DNA of 10,970 bases from Chromera velia. Taxonomy: Eukaryota; Sar; Chromeraceae. The translations under genes and the position numbers were made by a program. Each line of letters starts with the position of its first letter. The stretch's first letter is position 1. The DNA is taken from the NCBI GenBank assembly GCA_018398765.1, contig JAHBMJ010004861.1, positions 64,001 to 74,970 of the forward strand, given 5' to 3'. The notes under the pieces were generated by a model. The model saw only the letters and a program-made list of their open reading frames with translations. It had not been told where the DNA came from and did not search any database. Of the stretch, positions 9,801 to 10,970 are shown piece by piece.

Positions 9801-9875
9801 CCGCCTGAGCAGCCAGCAAAGGCAAAGGGCGCCTCTGGGGGACCTGGAGTCGTTAGCTCTGTGCTTGCAAAGTGA
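613..9875 (+). CDS. CTPS: CTP synthase (glutamine-hydrolysing), 21 coding exons
   Basis: Converts UTP to CTP using ATP and ammonia released from glutamine, in the cytosol. Spliced coding sequence joins 613-636, 719-823, 1161-1327, 1800-1869, 2087-2165, 2526-2611, 3076-3150, 3517-3560, 3825-3894, 4256-4339, 4765-4966, 5281-5330, 5662-5737, 6469-6528, 6990-7050, 7388-7528, 7834-7902, 8300-8387, 8818-8882, 9370-9435 and 9689-9875: 1,869 nt, 622 aa. Amidoligase domain at about residues 1-270: P-loop SGLGKG at 12-17 (Lys16), Mg-site acids Asp70 and Glu146, UTP-binding KTKPTQHS at 193-200. A linker of about 40 residues follows. The glutamine amidotransferase domain runs from about 310 to 555: PGGFG at 377-381, nucleophile Cys406 in [13 protein letters not shown] at 451-458, ERHRHRYEVN at 483-492, His533 and Glu535 in FHPEF. 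An unrecognised tail of about 60 residues ends the protein. Length slightly exceeds the usual 545-600. Identity is near certain; exact splice edges are inferred from frame and conservation. Confidence 0.95.
719..823 (+). CDS. CTPS: CTP synthase exon 2, residues 9-43
   Basis: Completes the ATP-binding P-loop ([11 protein letters not shown], Lys16) and ends with the conserved KIDPYL. Phase 0 at both ends, donor GTCAGT. Intron 2 (824-1160, 337 nt) begins GTCAGTCAG, contains a 14-bp palindrome at 837-850 and a CCTG tetranucleotide run at about 1054-1083, and ends GTGCAG. Confidence 0.94.
1054..1083 (+). repeat. CCTG/TGCC tetranucleotide microsatellite in intron 2
   Basis: About seven tandem CCTG units, ending in CCCGCC. 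It sits wholly inside intron 2, about 80 nt before the exon 3 acceptor. Confidence 0.9.
1161..1327 (+). CDS. CTPS: CTP synthase exon 3, residues 44-98 plus part of 99
   Basis: Carries the strongly conserved [17 protein letters not shown] motif, then [16 protein letters not shown] with the Mg-coordinating Asp70 (equivalent to E. coli Asp72), and the helix up to GKIYERVI. Ends two bases into Arg99 at donor GTCAGC. Intron 3 (1328-1799, 472 nt) is purine-rich in its first 120 nt, then strongly pyrimidine-rich up to the acceptor TTCTGCAG; no gene seen in it. Confidence 0.94.
1800..1869 (+). CDS. CTPS: CTP synthase exon 4, residues 99-122
   Basis: Encodes [19 protein letters not shown] followed by TDAIQ, a signature stretch of the amidoligase domain. 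Donor GTCTGT, phase 0. Intron 4 (1870-2086, 217 nt) is pyrimidine-rich near its end and uses the acceptor CCCTTCAG, one of only two in the gene that lack GCAG. Confidence 0.94.
2087..2165 (+). CDS. CTPS: CTP synthase exon 5, residues 123-148 plus part of 149
   Basis: Begins EWIRDVS and ends CLIEVGG, with Glu146 equivalent to the Mg-binding Glu140 of the E. coli enzyme. Ends one base into Gly149 at donor GTCAGT. Intron 5 (2166-2525, 360 nt) holds a compound (TC)n-(GT)n microsatellite, described separately, and ends CCTGCAG. Confidence 0.94.
2205..2314 (+). repeat. Compound (TC)n-(GT)n microsatellite in intron 5
   Basis: An uninterrupted (TC)21 run at 2205-2246 is followed by a 17-nt spacer, then about 20 GT units at 2264-2304, and, after one A, a further GT run to 2314. 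It lies between donor 5 and acceptor 5, and its TC part resembles a polypyrimidine tract. Its reverse-complement type occurs in intron 14. Confidence 0.97.
2526..2611 (+). CDS. CTPS: CTP synthase exon 6, residues 149-177
   Basis: Encodes [18 protein letters not shown] and continues to ENFCL; the GDIES segment lies at the UTP/CTP-binding tetramer interface in known structures. Donor GTCAGT, phase 0. Intron 6 (2612-3075, 464 nt) has a purine-rich block (about 2756-2813) followed by a pyrimidine-rich block (about 2833-2900); no gene seen in it. Confidence 0.94.
3076..3150 (+). CDS. CTPS: CTP synthase exon 7, residues 178-202
   Basis: Carries [10 protein letters not shown] and then [13 protein letters not shown], whose KTKPTQHS (193-200) is the diagnostic UTP-binding loop. 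Donor GTCTGT, phase 0. Intron 7 (3151-3516, 366 nt) contains a G7 run near the donor, two cryptic TGCAG sites (around 3207 and 3429) and a purine-rich stretch at about 3365-3410; no gene seen in it. Confidence 0.94.
3517..3560 (+). CDS. CTPS: CTP synthase exon 8, residues 203-216 plus part of 217
   Basis: A short 44-nt exon encoding [14 protein letters not shown] and two bases of Arg217, matching the conserved strand before the CTP-synthase CR motif. Donor GTGAGT, one of the few consensus-like donors here. Intron 8 (3561-3824, 264 nt) begins with an exact 30-bp tandem duplication. Confidence 0.93.
3567..3626 (+). repeat. Exact 30-bp tandem duplication in intron 8
   Basis: Two identical adjacent 30-bp units (3567-3596 and 3597-3626) begin six bases after the intron 8 splice junction. 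Each contains the CTTGCTTGCTTTTCTC core. Identical copies suggest a recent duplication. Confidence 0.95.
3825..3894 (+). CDS. CTPS: CTP synthase exon 9, residues 217-240
   Basis: Encodes [19 protein letters not shown] and then TRVDH, matching the family helix 'IRRKIALFC'. The donor GTCAGT overlaps a GTCAGTCAG repeat; the chosen boundary keeps VISVHDV intact in the next exon. Intron 9 (3895-4255, 361 nt) is mixed purine-rich then pyrimidine-rich, with nothing gene-like in it. Confidence 0.92.
4256..4339 (+). CDS. CTPS: CTP synthase exon 10, residues 241-268
   Basis: Encodes [20 protein letters not shown] and ends GTLVCE, closing the amidoligase domain. Donor GTGCGT, phase 0. Intron 10 (4340-4764, 425 nt) starts with closely spaced G runs (4346-4364) and then is pyrimidine-rich; its acceptor GAGGCAG has several nearby AG dinucleotides, so the edge of exon 11 is slightly less certain. 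Confidence 0.9.
4765..4966 (+). CDS. CTPS: CTP synthase exon 11, residues 269-335 plus part of 336
   Basis: The largest exon. It encodes the interdomain linker ([19 protein letters not shown], Pro/Ser-rich) and the start of the amidotransferase domain, with [20 protein letters not shown] followed by ALKHAGV, a clear family match. Ends one base into Gly336 at GTAAGC. Intron 11 (4967-5280, 314 nt) has no repeat of note; a C6 run lies near its acceptor AGTGCAG. Confidence 0.93.
5281..5330 (+). CDS. CTPS: CTP synthase exon 12, residues 336-352
   Basis: A 50-nt exon encoding [17 protein letters not shown], aligning with the family 'Y/I-IDSxDLE' segment. Donor GTCGGT, phase 0. Intron 12 (5331-5661, 331 nt) is almost entirely pyrimidine-rich and ends CCTGCAG. 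Confidence 0.92.
5662..5737 (+). CDS. CTPS: CTP synthase exon 13, residues 353-377 plus part of 378
   Basis: Encodes a lysine-rich start (MKMKDP), the helix [13 protein letters not shown] and VLCPG, the first half of the oxyanion-strand PGGFG. Donor GTCTGT after one base of Gly378. Intron 13 (5738-6468) is the longest, 731 nt: purine-rich from about 5790 to 6260, pyrimidine-rich from about 6310 to 6440. I see no second gene in it. Confidence 0.93.
6469..6528 (+). CDS. CTPS: CTP synthase exon 14, residues 378-397 plus part of 398
   Basis: Encodes [20 protein letters not shown]; GGFGxRGxEGK is the diagnostic oxyanion-hole region of the CTP synthase amidotransferase domain. The acceptor is CGTCAG and the donor GTGAGT. 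Intron 14 (6529-6989, 461 nt) contains the compound CA/GA microsatellite described separately. Confidence 0.93.
6711..6827 (+). repeat. Compound (AC)n-(AG)n-(CA)n-(GA)n microsatellite in intron 14
   Basis: (AC)8 at 6711-6726, an AG/GA run at 6730-6756, a short ACACAACACACAG bridge, (CA)15 at 6771-6800 and (GA)13 at 6801-6826. The CA-GA order is the reverse complement of the TC-GT order in intron 5. Confidence 0.97.
6990..7050 (+). CDS. CTPS: CTP synthase exon 15, residues 398-417 plus part of 418
   Basis: Encodes [20 protein letters not shown] with the catalytic nucleophile Cys406 in the GICLG elbow. The donor is GTCGGT at 7051; a second GTCGGT 4 nt downstream would break the frame. Intron 15 (7051-7387, 337 nt) has a CT-rich tract at 7114-7157 and ends TGTGCAG. 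Confidence 0.93.
7114..7157 (+). repeat. CT-rich simple sequence in intron 15
   Basis: Interrupted CT dinucleotide tract with a central GT and a T5 interruption, 230 nt before the exon 16 acceptor. Confidence 0.9.
7388..7528 (+). CDS. CTPS: CTP synthase exon 16, residues 418-464 plus part of 465
   Basis: Encodes [15 protein letters not shown] (the conserved ANSxEF site), then [20 protein letters not shown], both signatures of eukaryotic CTP synthase. Ends two bases into Asn465 at GTCAGT. Intron 16 (7529-7833, 305 nt) is unremarkable apart from a CCCT repeat (about 7805-7823) that forms the polypyrimidine tract before CTTGCAG. Confidence 0.94.
7834..7902 (+). CDS. CTPS: CTP synthase exon 17, residues 465-487 plus part of 488
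   Basis: Encodes [20 protein letters not shown] followed by HRH, start of the ERHRHRYEVN motif near the glutaminase site. Donor GTAGGT; reading through it gives an immediate TAG, so retention of this intron would truncate the enzyme before the catalytic His/Glu. Intron 17 (7903-8299, 397 nt) contains the 39-bp triplicated repeat. Confidence 0.94.
7955..8071 (+). repeat. Three tandem copies of a 39-bp unit in intron 17
   Basis: Units start at 7955, 7994 and 8033, each beginning GAGTACAACCGATG. Copies one and two are identical and copy three differs only at its last base. The unit is 13 codons long and open in more than one frame on both strands, which creates long spurious ORFs. It lies in intron 17, after an in-frame TAG. 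Confidence 0.97.
8300..8387 (+). CDS. CTPS: CTP synthase exon 18, residues 488-517
   Basis: Encodes [20 protein letters not shown] followed by [10 protein letters not shown], in line with the family 'RYEVNP…GLxFVG…RMEI'. Donor GTCTGT, phase 0. Intron 18 (8388-8817, 430 nt) has a purine-rich block at about 8554-8630, then pyrimidine/TG-rich sequence, and ends GCATGCAG. Confidence 0.94.
8818..8882 (+). CDS. CTPS: CTP synthase exon 19, residues 518-538 plus part of 539
   Basis: Encodes [20 protein letters not shown]; His533 and Glu535 complete the glutaminase catalytic triad with Cys406. Donor GTCGGT. Intron 19 (8883-9369, 487 nt) is pyrimidine-rich, with a C9 run at about 9349-9356, and ends GCCTGCAG. 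Nothing gene-like seen in it. Confidence 0.94.
9370..9435 (+). CDS. CTPS: CTP synthase exon 20, residues 539-560 plus part of 561
   Basis: Encodes [20 protein letters not shown] plus QK, aligning with the terminal 'P.pPFxGFVxAs' helix of the amidotransferase domain. Ends two bases into Arg561 at GTCTGT. Intron 20 (9436-9688, 253 nt) contains a C10-(TC)n-(AC)n tract at 9501-9538 and ends CTTGCAG. Confidence 0.92.
9501..9538 (+). repeat. C10-(TC)n-(AC)n simple repeat in intron 20
   Basis: A ten-C run, six TC units, ACGC and an AC run. Simple sequence about 150 nt before the last acceptor. Confidence 0.9.
9689..9875 (+). CDS. CTPS: CTP synthase exon 21, residues 561-622 and stop
   Basis: Encodes a C-terminal tail: a basic start (RLERNGGK), an acidic/proline middle, then a low-complexity Ser/Pro/Gln/Ala/Gly end finishing SSVLAK, with TGA at 9873-9875. 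The conserved family core ends in exon 20, so this tail is lineage-specific and probably disordered. Frame joins exactly to exon 20. The exon could have a different acceptor, but TCTTGCAG with its pyrimidine tract is strong. Confidence 0.85.
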
Positions 9876-10400
9876 AAGGGAAGGGAAGGGGGGAAGAGAG
9901 GGGGGTGAAGAGTCAGTGAGAGACAGAGGGTGCATGAGTGAGCTACTCTAGAGGAAAAGAGGGACACAAAAAGGAGCGAGAGGGGTCTTGGGTCTCCTCT
10001 TGGTCGCAGGTTGTCGGCACTACCCCGCCACGTGCCTGTCGGTCTGTCTTCCCTCTGATTTGAGTCTGTCGAATATCGGCATCCGTTCCCTTCTCTTCTC
10101 CTGCTCAGCTCTTCCCCTCGTTCCATGCTGATACAGACACAAGAGGGGAAGAGAGAGGGGGGACCTGGCTGCTTCCTCGCCGGTCGTTTGTGAGTCGACG
10201 GGGTTCCTTCTGTCTTTCTTCCTTCCTTCCTTCGTTCCTCTGTGGATCGATGTCGTCTCATTTCTTTCTCCGTCTGCGCATTGCTCTTCCTCTTCGAAAT
10301 CAATTTGCACTGCTGAGCAAATTAGCGAATCGCCAAGCAGACAGAGAGGGTTGTCTTCCTGTCTCACCCTCCTCGACTTAATGCTGGACGCTTTTGACAT
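9876..10400 (+). other. 3' flank, probably including the 3' UTR
   Basis: Begins purine-rich (about 9876-9990, G/GA-rich), then becomes pyrimidine-rich with a CTTC tetranucleotide run near 10217-10236. No ORF resembles a known protein; the 242-residue minus-strand ORF across 9575-10303 is low complexity and overlaps exon 21. The polyadenylation site cannot be placed. Confidence 0.5.
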
Positions 10401-10970
10401 GCAAGACGCAAATGCGAATTATGGTGAAAAATTGATGTGCCCGCATTTTGCCCTTCGGTTGCATGGCAAGTAAGGGGCTGCTCTATTTGCGCTGGGCTCA
10501 TGCTGAGTGTTCTTCTGGTTGCCGAGTACGGCATTCTTCTATTTATTATCGCAACTAATTTCCGTTCGCAACTGAGAATCTTTCACCAACACAACAGAGA
10601 ACGATCGAATGCATACACATCATTTGTTCCATACTACCCGAACATGCATTATTAATGCATTCTCATGCTGCAAGTCATGCTATAAACGTTCCAATAGTAG
10701 ACGTTATGCTCCACTTAATTACACTTAGCAATGTTTCAACCTATATGTATATCACGGTTGCTCAATATATAACTAGACATATAAATATTTTTTTGTTAAC
10801 GCAGGTGTCCCTAGACTCAGGCGTAGAGGTGTTCCAGCAAGTGTTTCATAAAAACTGTTTTCATGTATAGCAATAATGTAACAACTTTAATTGAATAAGT
10901 CCAAAAGCGATTTTATTATTCGTTTTTTCTACACATTGATCGAACTATATACTCTAGACTATACTTTCAA
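10401..10970. other. AT-rich intergenic tail
   Basis: Composition turns markedly AT-rich, most strongly from about 10640, with poly-T and TATA-like stretches and few of the CT/GT tracts seen earlier. Contains a near-perfect palindrome at 10644-10660. I see no RNA gene, organellar gene or conserved coding stretch; short ORFs here are not convincing. Confidence 0.5.

Noticed and set aside
9575-10303. 242-residue minus-strand ORF
   Set aside because: Low-complexity Arg/Ser/Glu-rich translation, antisense to exon 21 and to purine/pyrimidine tracts. It has no recognisable domain and is explained by stop-poor simple sequence.
10655-10870. Short ORF in the AT-rich tail as a mitochondrial cytochrome fragment
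   Set aside because: Its translation is hydrophobic but I see no cytochrome b or oxidase motifs; it is too short and biased to support.

Overview
The window holds one intron-rich protein-coding gene on the + strand, covering about 85% of it. It encodes CTP synthase (UTP-ammonia ligase, glutamine-hydrolysing), the last step of de novo cytidine nucleotide synthesis. I traced 21 coding exons separated by 20 GT-AG introns, from the ATG at 613 to the TGA at 9875. The phases join exactly: 1,869 coding nt, 622 residues plus stop, and 7,394 nt of intron. Both domains are complete: an N-terminal amidoligase domain (P-loop, Mg-binding acids, UTP-binding KTKPTQHS motif) and a C-terminal class I glutamine amidotransferase domain (Cys406, His533, Glu535). 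No key residue is missing, so the gene looks functional.

The organism is a eukaryote, most likely a coccidian apicomplexan of the Sarcocystidae (Toxoplasma / Neospora / Hammondia / Cystoisospora type). The reasons are the many medium-length introns, the dense CT/GT/GA/CA microsatellites inside introns, the start context CACAAAATG, and upstream TGCATGC and AGAGACGC motifs of the kind reported in Toxoplasma promoters. I cannot name the species from sequence alone.

Layout: 1-612 is the promoter and presumed 5' leader, with a duplicated ~44-bp module carrying TGCATGC runs (155-246) and an AGAGACGC box (281-288). 613-9875 is the gene. Introns carry almost all the repeats: a CCTG run in intron 2, compound (TC)n-(GT)n in intron 5, the reverse-complement type (CA)n-(GA)n in intron 14, an exact 30-bp duplication in intron 8 and three copies of a 39-bp unit in intron 17. 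9876-about 10400 is 3' flank, partly 3' UTR, with simple purine- or pyrimidine-rich sequence. About 10400-10970 becomes much more AT-rich, with no supportable gene.

I found no new multi-gene system. The most unusual features are the splice donors (C at +3 in 15 of 20 introns, G at +5 in all 20), the complementary microsatellite tracts in introns 5 and 14 that could pair across exons 6-14, and the duplicated promoter module. The exon model comes from reading-frame continuity and family conservation; no transcript data were available.
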